Below are positions 48,227 through 56,916 of a DNA stretch of 64,000 nucleotides, piece by piece. Each line of letters opens with the position of its first letter. The stretch's first letter is position 1. Source of the stretch: Hydrogenophaga taeniospiralis. Its GTDB lineage: Bacteria; Pseudomonadota; Gammaproteobacteria; Burkholderiales; Burkholderiaceae_C. The stretch spans positions 906,501 to 970,500 of the forward strand of contig NZ_JAHBAG010000001.1 in the NCBI RefSeq assembly GCF_020510445.1, written 5' to 3'. The notes under the pieces are model-generated. The model saw only the letters and a list, made by a program, of their open reading frames with translations, had not been told where the DNA came from and did not search any database. Made by a program: the position numbers and the translations under genes.

Positions 48227-48233
48227 GGGTACC
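48218..48233. promoter_or_regulatory. 16-bp palindrome GGTACCCATGGGTACC
   Basis: Perfect palindrome containing the possible start codon of the first cluster gene. It may be an operator or a coincidence of a KpnI-type sequence. Confidence 0.35.
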
Positions 48234-48647
48234 GGCGGTCTGGTGGGACCCCCTCAATGCCTTTGACCGGCTCCCCCGGGCTCTTCTGGGGGGACGGAAC
48301 GGCGGTCAAGGAGGGCCCGAGAAAAACCCAGAACAAACGGTTGCGCGGGGGGAAAATATCATGGACATTCGCCGATTTGTAGGGAAATTTAATTATTGGT
48401 AATAATTTGTTGTTGTTCCGCCAGCAATCCCCAGTGTTTTAATAAACCTTTCATACATGGAGGGCCCGTGGTGTGCTTGGCGCGCAGGCAGGCGCGCTCC
48501 AATGCGGTTCGCGCAAGGGGTTTTGGAGATTGAAAAGGGGGGGCGGTGGCGCGAGCGCACACCCGCACCGGGCGGCCGCCCGGCGGCTTCTTCAGAGACC
48601 GGGAGTGGGGGAGCCGCCCGTCTGGCCGCGCGCAGCGCGGCGGGGGG
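48227..48647. other. Non-coding promoter region of the GTPase cluster
   Basis: About 420 bp without a gene. A block at about 48380-48445 is strikingly AT-rich compared with the rest of the window (AATTTAATTATTGGTAATAA), a likely promoter or DNA-bending site. CCTTTGACCG and CGGTCAAGG form an imperfect dyad around 48260-48312. Confidence 0.5.
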
Positions 48648-49130
48648 TCAGAGCAGCGCCGCCTCGATGTCCTTGGTCAGCTTCTCTGGCGCGTCCTGCG
48701 GCGCGTAGCGCTTGAGCACGCGCCCGTCCTTGCCCACCAGGAACTTGGTGAAGTTCCACTTGATGGCCTTGCTGCCCAGCAGGCCGGGGGCTTCCGCGCT
48801 GAGCCACTGGTAGAGCGGATGGGCCTCGGGGCCGTTGACGTCGATTTTGCTCATCATGGGAAAGGTGACGCCGAAATTGCGCTGGCAGAAGGTGGCGATC
48901 TCCTCGTCGCTGCCCGGGTCCTGCTGGCCGAACTGGTTGCACGGAAACCCCAGCACCACCAGGCCGCGCGGGCCGTAGGCCTGGTGCAGCTGCTCCAGGC
49001 CGCCGAACTGCGGCGTGAAGCCGCAGGCGCTGGCGGTGTTGACGATCAGCATGGGCTGGCCCCTGAACTGTTGCAGCGAGACCGGCTGGCCGTCGATGGA
49101 GCGGGCTTCAAAGTCGTAGATGCTGGACAT
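48648..49130 (-). CDS. Glutathione peroxidase (Cys type)
   Basis: Thiol peroxidase of 160 residues. The catalytic tetrad is Cys36 in NTASACGFT, Gln66 in GFPCNQFG, and Trp125/Asn126 in KWNFTKF. It has Cys in place of selenocysteine and a second Cys in IATFCQRNF, so it probably uses thioredoxin. It reduces hydroperoxides. Divergent from the pseudo-receiver gene. Confidence 0.93.
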   Translation of the reverse strand: MSSIYDFEARSIDGQPVSLQQFRGQPMLIVNTASACGFTPQFGGLEQLHQAYGPRGLVVLGFPCNQFGQQDPGSDEEIATFCQRNFGVTFPMMSKIDVNGPEAHPLYQWLSAEAPGLLGSKAIKWNFTKFLVGKDGRVLKRYAPQDAPEKLTKDIEAALL

Positions 49131-49304
49131 GTCGGCACTCCTGAATGAGAGGGCCTCACTATGGCAGATCGCACAGGCCCGCCGTGCAAAGGGGAAATCG
49201 ATCACGCTGGCGCCGGATAGTGGTTGCCAGTACCCCAGGGGGTCCGCCAAAACCGGCATACTCCTTGGAAAATCTAATTCATAGGTATGCGTTTTGGGTG
49301 TTCT

Positions 49305-50306
49305 ATGGCCAACAGTTACACAGTGGCTCTGGTGGGGTTCACGGACAGCGAGTCCACGACCTTCGATGCGTTTTTCCGGCTCGCGGCGCGGCGACCACCC
49401 GAGTACCGGGTGCAGGACGAGGTGGCGGACGCGCAGCTGCTGATCGTCAACGCCGACAACACCCAGGCCCTGCACCTGGTGCGTCAGGCCAAACTGCCGG
49501 GCCAGGTGCTGCTGGTGGGGCACAGCGACGGCGGCACCGGCTGGCCGCTGCAGCGCAAGCCGATCAAGCTGGTGTCGGTGCTGGGTCTGCTCGACGCCCT
49601 GGTCGGCGTGCGCATGGGCGATGCCGCGGCCCGGGCGCCGGTGGCCGCCCGCCGGTTCGACGCCACCGGGTTCCCTCCGACGCGGCTCATGGTGCGCCGG
49701 CCCGTGGCGCCGACCGCCGCGGAGTCGGCGCGTTTTGCCCGGCCCGGCGTGATGGGGCTGAGCGACTTTGGCGGCCTGGAAGAGCTGCCCCAGGCGCCTG
49801 CGGCGCCCCGTGTGCCCGGTTCGCGTGCGCCGGGCGCTTCGCGCCCGCCGAAATCCACCCACGGCAAGAGCCCGGCGGCGGCGGTGCCCGAGTTGCCGCG
49901 TGGCGACCTGCTGCTGGTGGCCGAGAGCCTGGTCGAGGGCCGCATCCTGCACAAGCGTTTCAAGAAATACGGGCTCACGATCGACTGGTCGCGCGAAGCG
50001 CCCCAGGCGCTGGCCATGATGCAGGCCAACGCCTACCGGGCGGTGGTGATCGACCGTCTCAACGGCCAGCCCGACGCCTACCAGATCTGCCGTGGCGCCA
50101 AGCAGCGCAAGCTGGCCAATGGGCAGAGCCCGGTGGTGATCATGTTCGCGCCCGCGGCGGGCAGCATGGACCGCATCAAGGCGGGCCTGGCCGGCAGCGA
50201 CGCCTACCTGCCCCGTTCAGTGAACGAAGTCGAGCTCTACAAGGTGCTGGCCCGGCACCGGCTGGTGAGCCAGGACGACTTCCGGCCGACGAACATCGGG
50301 TTCTGA
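49305..50306 (+). CDS. Double pseudo-receiver protein
   Basis: Protein of 333 residues with an N-terminal receiver-like region (about 1-110), a disordered Pro/Ala linker and a C-terminal receiver fold (about 205-325). In the latter the acidic pair is replaced (LLLVAESLV), an Asp remains in AVVIDRLNG, the Thr/Ser position reads MFAPAAG and the Lys position reads YLPRS. Phosphorylation is doubtful. Protein-protein signalling is inferred. It is not linked to a kinase here. Confidence 0.7.
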   Translation: MANSYTVALVGFTDSESTTFDAFFRLAARRPPEYRVQDEVADAQLLIVNADNTQALHLVRQAKLPGQVLLVGHSDGGTGWPLQRKPIKLVSVLGLLDALVGVRMGDAAARAPVAARRFDATGFPPTRLMVRRPVAPTAAESARFARPGVMGLSDFGGLEELPQAPAAPRVPGSRAPGASRPPKSTHGKSPAAAVPELPRGDLLLVAESLVEGRILHKRFKKYGLTIDWSREAPQALAMMQANAYRAVVIDRLNGQPDAYQICRGAKQRKLANGQSPVVIMFAPAAGSMDRIKAGLAGSDAYLPRSVNEVELYKVLARHRLVSQDDFRPTNIGF

Positions 50307-50334
50307 GCCGCTCCGCCCGGCCGGCTGGCGCCGG

Positions 50335-51618
50335 CTACCCGTGCAGGTCGTCGCGGCGGGCGATTTCCATCAGGCGCTCCAGCTCGTGGGGGTGGTGGCG
50401 CAGGTTGTGTTGGTGCCATTTCATGATCACCCACATGAAGCCGGCGACCACCAGGCCGAAGATGGTGATGGCGGCAAAGGCCGAGAGCCCGGCCGCGGTG
50501 GAGAAGCTGTAGAGCGCGCCCAGGATCAGGATGCAGGCCTGCTCGTTGAAGTTCTGCACCGCGATCGAGCGGCCCGCGCCCATCAGGTTGTGGCCCCGGT
50601 GCTGCAGCAGGGCGTTCATCGGCACCACCAGGAAACCGCCCAGGCCGCCCAGCAGCACCAGGAACGGCGCGGCCACCCAGACGTTGTCGATGAAGTTCAT
50701 GAGGATCACCAGCGCGCCCATGGTGATGCCCAGTGGCATCACCCGCGTGGCCTGGTCCAGCCGCATGCGCAGCGAGGCCACCACCGCGCCCACGGCCGTG
50801 CCCAGCGCCACCACGCCCACCAGGCTGGACGCCTGCGTGGTGCTGTAGCCCAGCGCCGCGCCGGCCCAGGCCAGCACGATGTAGCGCAGGTTGCCCGAGA
50901 CCCCCCAGAACAGCGTGGTGGTGGACAGCGAGATCTGGCCCAGGTGGTCGCGCCAGAGCCGGCTGTTGCAGCGCCAGAAGTCGGGCAGCAGGGCCAGCGG
51001 GTTGCGCGGCATGGCGCGCGGCGTCACGCCGGTCAGCGGAATCCGGGTGTTGAACCAGGCCGCCAGCGCGTAGACCACCATGAGCGCGCCGATGGCCGCC
51101 TCCGCCGGGTGGTGGATGCCGGTGTGCAGCATGGGCAGGTCGATCGCGAGCAGGCGCGAGGAAATCCAGGGCGCCACCAGCTGGCCGCCGAGCAGCACGC
51201 CCAGGATGATGGAGGCGATGGTCAGGCCCTCGATCCAGCCGTTGGCCTTGACCAGCTGCGACGGCGGCAGCAGCTCGGTGAGGATGCCGTACTTCGCCGG
51301 GGAATAGCCGGCGGCCCCCAGGCCCACCAGGGTGTAGGCCAGCAGTGGGTGCACACCCACCAGCATCAGCAGGCAGCCCACCACCTTGATGGCGTTGCTG
51401 ATGAACATGACCTGGCCCTTGGGCCGCGCGTCGGCGAAGGCCCCCACGAACGGGGCCAGCACCACATAAAACAGCGCGAACAGCGGCACCAGCGCCGCGC
51501 TCTGCCACTCGGGTGCGTGCCGGTTGCGCAGCAGTTCGATGGCGGCCACGAACAGCGCGTTGTCAGCCAGAGAGCTGAAGAACTGCGCCGTCATGATGGT
51601 GTAGAAGCCGCGCTTCAT
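50335..51618 (-). CDS. lplT: MFS lysophospholipid transporter LplT-like
   Basis: MFS protein of 427 residues. FFSSLADNALFVAAIELL at the N-terminus, YGILTELLPPSQLVKANGWI and NALLQHRGHNLMGAGRSIAV are typical of LplT, which flips lysophospholipids inward for re-acylation. Partner acyltransferase genes are not adjacent. The start at 51618 fits the family. The gene is followed on the other side by alr after two unknown genes. Confidence 0.85.
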   Translation of the reverse strand: MKRGFYTIMTAQFFSSLADNALFVAAIELLRNRHAPEWQSAALVPLFALFYVVLAPFVGAFADARPKGQVMFISNAIKVVGCLLMLVGVHPLLAYTLVGLGAAGYSPAKYGILTELLPPSQLVKANGWIEGLTIASIILGVLLGGQLVAPWISSRLLAIDLPMLHTGIHHPAEAAIGALMVVYALAAWFNTRIPLTGVTPRAMPRNPLALLPDFWRCNSRLWRDHLGQISLSTTTLFWGVSGNLRYIVLAWAGAALGYSTTQASSLVGVVALGTAVGAVVASLRMRLDQATRVMPLGITMGALVILMNFIDNVWVAAPFLVLLGGLGGFLVVPMNALLQHRGHNLMGAGRSIAVQNFNEQACILILGALYSFSTAAGLSAFAAITIFGLVVAGFMWVIMKWHQHNLRHHPHELERLMEIARRDDLHG

Positions 51619-52102
51619 GGATTTTTGGGGTCTTGTGCGGCGTGACGGCCCAGGCTGGGCGCCGTGGTGGTGGGTGAGCGAGCGACCTCTGGTCTCCAAC
51701 GAGGCTTTGGTTATAGCACGCCAAATGTGACAGCTTGTAATACCAAGTGCGTACTGCGAAAGGCTGTGCGGGGCCTTGTTTGGGCCCCGCGGTGTACCCG
51801 CCGCGGCGCTCGGCGTGTGTCAGTTTGGCGCAGCTGTCCCCCTGCCAACGGGGGGCGGGCCCGACGCCCGGCGCCTGCTCCGGCCTGCCCCGGGCCCGGG
51901 CCGACCCGGTGGCGCCTGCGCTTTGTGGGGTGGGCGTGAACAGCGTCACGGTGGGGCGCCGTTTCTGGCCGTTCCGGGCCGTTTCCATCTGCCGTGGCGG
52001 CCTGCGGGCCGGCGTGGAACGGCAATTGCGATCCCGGCCCGTCCGGGGTGCTTGTGTCACACCCGGATGCCACCCACTCAAACAACCGAGGAGACAAACA
52101 CC
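51619..52102. other. Long intergenic region
   Basis: No convincing gene in 480 bp. An AT-richer stretch at 51700-51760 is a likely promoter area. A GCGGGGCC/GGCCCCGC hairpin lies near 51769-51792 without a T-tract. A frame continuing into the next gene is open by GC bias only. Confidence 0.5.
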
Positions 52103-52831
52103 ATGATCAGTATCGACAAGGCGCTGCTGCGGCAACTGCTGTTGATCGAGCGCCCCTGGGAGGTCCGCGAATACCGGTTCGATCCGCGCAAGCGGCGCTG
52201 CGACGTCTGGGTGGCGCCGGAGGTGGAGCGCGGCTGGTTCGGGCGCGAGCGCAAGCCGGCGGTGCCCACCCAGACCTGTTCCTGGCGCCACCTGTCCATC
52301 GGCCCGATCCAGTGCCATCTGCACGTCGCGCTGCCCCCGGGCCAGGACCAGCCCGGCCTGGACTGGACCGGCGAGCCCGGCATGCCCTTCACGCGGGGGC
52401 TGTCGCAGCGTGTGTTCGCCATGTTCAACCAGGGCGTGTCGCTGCAGTCGGTGTGCACACTGATGGACCTGAACCTGCAGGACGTCTGGCGCTACCGCTA
52501 CGCCCTCGACAGCGGCAAGCCCAGCGGGGCGGTGCCAGCGCCGGTGGCCGCGCCGGCGGCGGCGGTGCCCCGCGCGCCCTGGGTCGACGAGCCCGGCCAC
52601 CCGAACGTGCCCGACCTGACCGATCCGGTCTGGCTGCGCCTGCTCAACGCCGACCTGGGCCTGGACATCAGGGTGCTCAGCCTCAAGCTCATGCTCACCC
52701 GCGTGCGCTCCCAGCTCGAACTCATCAACGACGACGAAGTCCGCCTGCTCAAGCTGCGCGAACTGCACCGCTACTTCGTGAAGAACGAACGCGTGCTCAC
52801 CCACGAACTCGCGCAACTGCGCCAAGGCTGA
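52103..52831 (+). CDS. Hypothetical protein with ISL3-transposase-like N-terminus
   Basis: Protein of 242 residues. The first 90 residues ([34 protein letters not shown]) resemble the N-terminal zinc-binding/DNA-binding part of ISL3 transposases, and [20 protein letters not shown] resembles the following HTH. No DDE catalytic domain follows; instead there is a Pro/Ala linker and a helical C-terminus. It is preceded by CGAGGAGA and cotranscribed with the next gene. Possibly a domesticated DNA-binding protein. Confidence 0.65.
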   Translation: MISIDKALLRQLLLIERPWEVREYRFDPRKRRCDVWVAPEVERGWFGRERKPAVPTQTCSWRHLSIGPIQCHLHVALPPGQDQPGLDWTGEPGMPFTRGLSQRVFAMFNQGVSLQSVCTLMDLNLQDVWRYRYALDSGKPSGAVPAPVAAPAAAVPRAPWVDEPGHPNVPDLTDPVWLRLLNADLGLDIRVLSLKLMLTRVRSQLELINDDEVRLLKLRELHRYFVKNERVLTHELAQLRQG

Positions 52832-52839
52832 GGACCCCC

Positions 52840-53862
52840 ATGACGATCCCCCCATCTTCCAGCGCCGTGCCGGTCGGCAGCGGCATCCTGATGAACCTGG
52901 AGCAGGCCACACAGGCGATCCGCAGCGGCGCTTTCCTGTGCCTGGCCGCCGACGAGGCCCTGCTGCGCCAGCTGCCGCGCGGCAACTGGATCGCCGGCAG
53001 CATTCCCTACTTCATGGGGCAGGACGGCGGCGAAACCACGCGCGAGAAGCTGTTCGTGAGCGAACTGCCCGCGCTGGACGCCACGCCCACGCTGCGCTGG
53101 TACGGCGAACACAATCTGGAGCGCGTCGCGCTGGAGGCGCCCGCGCACGGCCTGAGCGTGTTGATCGTTCCGGCGTTCTCCGGCGTGCATTCGCTGTACG
53201 CGCGCCAGGCGCCGAGCTACGAAGACATGTACCTCAAGCCCCTGGTGGGCTGGATCGCCGGTGTCCACCTCGACGACCTGGGCCGCACCGCGCCCGTGGT
53301 GGGCAATGGCCAGACGCTGGAGTTTCGCAGCGACCAGGCCCTGGCCCTGCACCTGCCGCTGCCCGAGAACGTGTACCCGCGCATCGACATCGTCAACCTG
53401 TTCCAGCCCGGGTCGGGCGACACGATCCGATTCCCCTCCACCGGCTTTTCGGCCCGCGAGGCCTACGTCAACGGTCAGCTGCGCGACTTTGCCCAGTACC
53501 TGGGCGAGCGCGCCGTCGACACCCGCCTGCCCCTGGTGGCCGACTACTCGGGCGCCCTGGTCAACGTGTCCTTCAAGGGCGTGGACGCGGCCCACGGGCA
53601 GGTGGACTTCTACGCGCCGGTGTTCGACGACGTGGAGTACCGGCTGGCCCAGCCCGTGCCCGACGCCGCCCGGGCCTTCGGCCAGGGTCTGCCGGCCGAC
53701 GCGCGCGCCGCCGGCTGGAGCTGCAATTGCATCCTCAACTACCTGCACGCGAACCTGCAAGGGCAGCGCACCGGCCCGCTCACCGGGCCCATGACCTTCG
53801 GCGAGATCGCCTACCAGCTGCTCAACCAGACCCTGGTGTACGTGAGCCTGGAGGCGGTGTAA
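52840..53862 (+). CDS. Conserved hypothetical protein, 340 aa
   Basis: I do not recognise this protein. It has no signal peptide or membrane segment. It looks alpha/beta: [55 protein letters not shown] and a C-terminal [16 protein letters not shown]. The start is 8 bp after the upstream gene, so the two form a bicistronic unit inserted between lplT and alr. Confidence 0.7.
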   Translation: MTIPPSSSAVPVGSGILMNLEQATQAIRSGAFLCLAADEALLRQLPRGNWIAGSIPYFMGQDGGETTREKLFVSELPALDATPTLRWYGEHNLERVALEAPAHGLSVLIVPAFSGVHSLYARQAPSYEDMYLKPLVGWIAGVHLDDLGRTAPVVGNGQTLEFRSDQALALHLPLPENVYPRIDIVNLFQPGSGDTIRFPSTGFSAREAYVNGQLRDFAQYLGERAVDTRLPLVADYSGALVNVSFKGVDAAHGQVDFYAPVFDDVEYRLAQPVPDAARAFGQGLPADARAAGWSCNCILNYLHANLQGQRTGPLTGPMTFGEIAYQLLNQTLVYVSLEAV

Positions 53863-53945
53863 GGCTCCCCCCTGCGCCGCTGCGCGGCTTCCCCCCCGGG
53901 GGGACCCCACCCTTGGCCCGGCGGAGCCGGATCCTCGGTGTGTGC
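53862..53945. repeat. Intergenic repeat family, copy D
   Basis: CGCCGCTGCGCGGC, CCCCCCGGGGGG and GGCCCGGCGGAGCCGGATC. It follows the unknown gene pair. Confidence 0.6.
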
Positions 53946-54101
53946 TGGACAAGGCACGCGCTTCGGACGCTGTTCTGCTGTGATGACCTGGGTGGGGTGT
54001 TTGTAGTAGCTGCGCTGCAGGCGCATGAATCGCGGTGCGGGTCGCTGGCGGGCGGGCCGGTTTGTGCGACAGTCGTCGCTGTCCTCATTTGTTCTCCCGC
54101 C

Positions 54102-55229
54102 ATGCCCCGCCCCATCCTCGCCACCGTCCACCCCGAGGCCCTGCGCCACAACCTGAACCAGGCCCGCGAGCGCGCGCCCGACGCCCGCGTCTGGGCGGTG
54201 GTCAAGGCCAACGCCTACGGCCACGGCATCGAGCGCGTGTTCGAGGCCCTGCGCAGCGCCGACGGCTTTGCCCTGCTGGACCTGGCCGAGGCCGAGCGCC
54301 TGCGCGCGCTGGACTGGCGCGGCCCCATCCTGCTGCTCGAAGGCGTGTTCGAACCGCGCGACCTGGAGCTGTGCTCGCGCCTGCATCTGTGGCACGCGGT
54401 GCATTGCAACGAGCAGATCGACTGGCTGGCGGCGCACAAGACCCAGGTGCCGCACCGCGTCTTCCTCAAGCTCAACAGCGGCATGAACCGCCTGGGCTTC
54501 GCGCCCGGCGCCTTCCGCGCCGCCTGGGCCCGGCTCAACGCGCTGCCCCAGGTGGAAGAAATCTCGCTCATGACCCACTTCAGCGACGCCGACGGACCGC
54601 GCGGCATCGCCCACCAGGTGGCTGCGTTCGAGGCCGCTACCGCCGACCTGCCGGGTGAACGCACGCTGTGCAACAGCGCGGCGATCCTGCGCCACGCCCG
54701 CTCGCCCCTGCGTGGCGACGGCGCGACCACGCTCGCGGCCGACTGGGTGCGCGAAGGCATCGCGCTCTACGGCGGCGCGCCCGACCACCCCGAGCACACC
54801 GCGGCCGGCTGGAACCTGCAGCCGACCATGACCCTGTCCAGCCGGATCATCGGCACGCAGCAGCTGCAGCCGGGCGACACCGTGGGCTACGGCTCGGCCT
54901 TCGCCGTCGAAGCCCCCATGCGGGTGGGCGTGGTGGCCTGCGGCTACGCCGACGGCTACCCGCGCCACGCGCCCACCGGAACGCCGGTGCTGGTGGCGGG
55001 CGTGCGCACCCGGGTGCTGGGCCGCGTCAGCATGGACATGATCGCGGTCGACCTGTCACCGCTGGACGCGGCCGGCGTGCCCTGCGGGATCGGGGCCGAG
55101 GTGGTGCTGTGGGGCGTCTCGGCGACGGGCGCGGCGCTGCCGGTGGACGAGGTGGCCGCCGCCGCCGGCACGATCTCGTACGAGCTGCTGTGCGCCGTGG
55201 CGGCCCGGGTGCCTTTTGCACTGGTGTAA
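54102..55229 (+). CDS. alr: Alanine racemase
   Basis: PLP enzyme of 375 residues making D-alanine for peptidoglycan. The PLP-binding Lys is in [10 protein letters not shown]. The second catalytic Tyr is in DTVGYGSAF, and RVSMDM and GYADGYPR are family motifs. Typical length. The start at 54102 fits the conserved N-terminus ([11 protein letters not shown]). Confidence 0.95.
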   Translation: MPRPILATVHPEALRHNLNQARERAPDARVWAVVKANAYGHGIERVFEALRSADGFALLDLAEAERLRALDWRGPILLLEGVFEPRDLELCSRLHLWHAVHCNEQIDWLAAHKTQVPHRVFLKLNSGMNRLGFAPGAFRAAWARLNALPQVEEISLMTHFSDADGPRGIAHQVAAFEAATADLPGERTLCNSAAILRHARSPLRGDGATTLAADWVREGIALYGGAPDHPEHTAAGWNLQPTMTLSSRIIGTQQLQPGDTVGYGSAFAVEAPMRVGVVACGYADGYPRHAPTGTPVLVAGVRTRVLGRVSMDMIAVDLSPLDAAGVPCGIGAEVVLWGVSATGAALPVDEVAAAAGTISYELLCAVAARVPFALV

Positions 55230-55330
55230 ATAGACCCCCCGCAGCGCTTCGCGCTACCCCCCCAAGGGGGCGGCACTGGCCGTCCGGCAAAGCCGGCCCG
55301 GCGGTGCCCTGGGCTGGATCGCTTCATGCG
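55228..55330. repeat. Intergenic repeat family, copy E
   Basis: GCAGCGCTTCGCGC, CCCCCAAGGGGGCG, CCGGCAAAGCCGG and CCCGGCGGTGCCCTGGGCT, nearly identical in its last part to copy C. Confidence 0.65.
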
Positions 55331-55432
55331 TTGCGGGCCGCGCTCCGGTGCGGTGGACCCGCTGAAGGGCCCTGAAGTGATGCAGGGCCGCGCGCCTCCT
55401 CCTTCTTTTTCTTCTGAACCGCGTGTCTTCAC

Positions 55433-55480
55433 CCCCTCTCCCCCTAGGAGAGGCTGGGGTGAGGGCGGACGCCTGCCAAA
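55433..55480. repeat. CCCTCTCC/GGAGAGG repeat
   Basis: CCCCCTCTCCCCCTAGGAGA followed by GGCTGGGGTGAGGG; same type as the in-frame element in metH. Confidence 0.55.
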
Positions 55481-55548
55481 ACCCAGAACCAGAAATAGCA
55501 ACGCGAAACAGCGGCGCGGGGCGTACCCTGGTTCACATGGCCATCTGC

Positions 55549-55577
55549 TTGTACCCCTAGGGGTATATATGTATACT
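55549..55577 (+). promoter_or_regulatory. Sigma70 promoter with overlapping CsoR-type operator
   Basis: TTGTAC (-35) and TATACT (-10) are spaced by 17 bp. A perfect 14-bp palindrome TACCCCTAGGGGTA (55552-55565) overlays the -35 and spacer. C/G-tract palindromes flanked by TA are operators of the CsoR/CstR/FrmR family, one member of which is the last gene of this operon. A TATAC...GTATA dyad follows. Confidence 0.8.
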
Positions 55578-55599
55578 ACGGACCGTATAGGAGAAAACC

Positions 55600-56793
55600 A
55601 TGCCCGCCCGTTCCCCCCGCTCCCTGTTTCAGCCTCTCAACGCCACCGCGCCGGCACCGGCGCGCGGCTGGCCTGCGCCGCGCCGCGCCGTCTGGGGCGC
55701 GCTCTCGCTCGCCCTGGTCGCGGGCGCTGCCCTGCTGGGCGCGGCGGGTGTGCGTGCGGCGGGCGAGGCTGCGGCGCCCGCCGGCCCGCAGGTGCCGGTC
55801 ATGGCGGTGGGCGCCCAGGCGGTGGGAGCGGGCTTTCTGATCGACGGCAACCTGCAGGCGGTGCGCCAGAGCGTGCTCTCGGCCCAGGCGTCGGGCCGCA
55901 TCGCCACGTTGTCGGTGAAAGCCGGCGACCCGGTGAAGGCCGGCCAGGTGCTGGCCGTGATCGACGACCGCGCCACCCAGGCCGGCGTGGCCCAGGCCCA
56001 GGCGGGCTTCGCCCAGGCCGATGCGAACCTGGCCAACGCCAAGGCGGCCTACGAGCGCTCGCGCGATCTGCGCGCCCAGGGCTTTTTGGCCCAGGCCGCG
56101 CTGGACACGGCGCAGGCCCAGTACCGGGCCGCCCAGGCCGGCGCCGCCGCCGCCCGCGCCGGCCAGACCCAGGCCAGCGTGGCCCAGGGCTTCACGCGCC
56201 TGACCGCGCCGTACGACGGCTGGGTGTTGCAGACACACGCCGAGGCCGGTGCGCTGGCGCTGCCCGGCACCCCGGTGCTCACGGTCTACGCGCCGCAGCC
56301 GATCCGCGCCGTGGTGCACGTGCCCGCCTCGCAGCAGGCGCTGGCGCTGCAGGCACAGCGCATCGAGGTGCAATTGCCCGGTACCGGGCAGTGGGTGCTG
56401 CCCGCCGCCAAGACCAGCCTGCCGGCGGCCGACCCGGTGTCGCAGACCGTGGAATGGCGGCTTGACCTGAGCACGGCCGACGGCGCCAACCAGGTGCCCG
56501 GCCGCCAGGTGCGGGTGCGTTTCGTGGGCGGCCAGGGCCAGCCCGGCGACCAGCGCCTGCTGGTGCCCGAGTCGGCGCTGCTGCGCCGCGGCGAACTCAC
56601 CGGTGTGTACGTGGTGGCCACCCGGGGCGAAGGCCAGCCGGCCGGTTTTGCGCTGCGCGCGGTGCGCACGGGGGCTTCGCACGGCGAGGCCGGTGTCGAG
56701 GTCCTGGCGGGCTTGAAATCCGGCGACCGCGTGGCGCTCGACCCGGTGCGCGCCGGTCTGTCGGGCGCACAGCCCGCCGCGAGGCCGGAATGA
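55600..56793 (+). CDS. RND efflux periplasmic adaptor subunit
   Basis: Membrane fusion protein of 397 residues. A membrane anchor/signal lies at about 38-60, the lipoyl/hairpin region has SAQASGRIATLSVKAGDPV and a coiled-coil hairpin (about 115-190), and a beta-barrel part includes APYDGWVLQTHAEAGALALP. It links the RND pump to an outer-membrane channel, which is not encoded nearby. GTATAGGAGA gives a strong ribosome site. First gene of the operon. Confidence 0.9.
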   Translation: MPARSPRSLFQPLNATAPAPARGWPAPRRAVWGALSLALVAGAALLGAAGVRAAGEAAAPAGPQVPVMAVGAQAVGAGFLIDGNLQAVRQSVLSAQASGRIATLSVKAGDPVKAGQVLAVIDDRATQAGVAQAQAGFAQADANLANAKAAYERSRDLRAQGFLAQAALDTAQAQYRAAQAGAAAARAGQTQASVAQGFTRLTAPYDGWVLQTHAEAGALALPGTPVLTVYAPQPIRAVVHVPASQQALALQAQRIEVQLPGTGQWVLPAAKTSLPAADPVSQTVEWRLDLSTADGANQVPGRQVRVRFVGGQGQPGDQRLLVPESALLRRGELTGVYVVATRGEGQPAGFALRAVRTGASHGEAGVEVLAGLKSGDRVALDPVRAGLSGAQPAARPE

Positions 56794-56870
56794 CCCCCCT
56801 GCGCCGCTTCGCGTCTTCCCCCCTGAAGGGGGGACCACGCCAGCGCCCCGGCGAAGCCGGTTGCGCGGCG
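56792..56870. repeat. Intergenic repeat family, copy F
   Basis: CGCCGCTTCGCGTC, CCCCCCTGAAGGGGGG and CCGGCGAAGCCGG between adaptor and pump genes within one operon. Confidence 0.6.
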
Positions 56871-56916
56871 CGTGCCGGATGGCGCACGGGCCATCGTTGC
56901 GTTCTGGACCTTTGAC

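Noticed and set aside
48361..48402. Short frame MDIRRFVGKFNYW in the AT-rich block upstream of the GTPase cluster
   Set aside because: Only 13 codons with no supporting context.
51769..51792. Intrinsic terminator
   Set aside because: Stable GCGGGGCC/GGCCCCGC hairpin but no T-tract on either side.
51776..52102. Extension of the ISL3-like gene upstream to 51776
   Set aside because: The extra residues are low-complexity and a clear GAGGAGA ribosome site supports the ATG at 52103.
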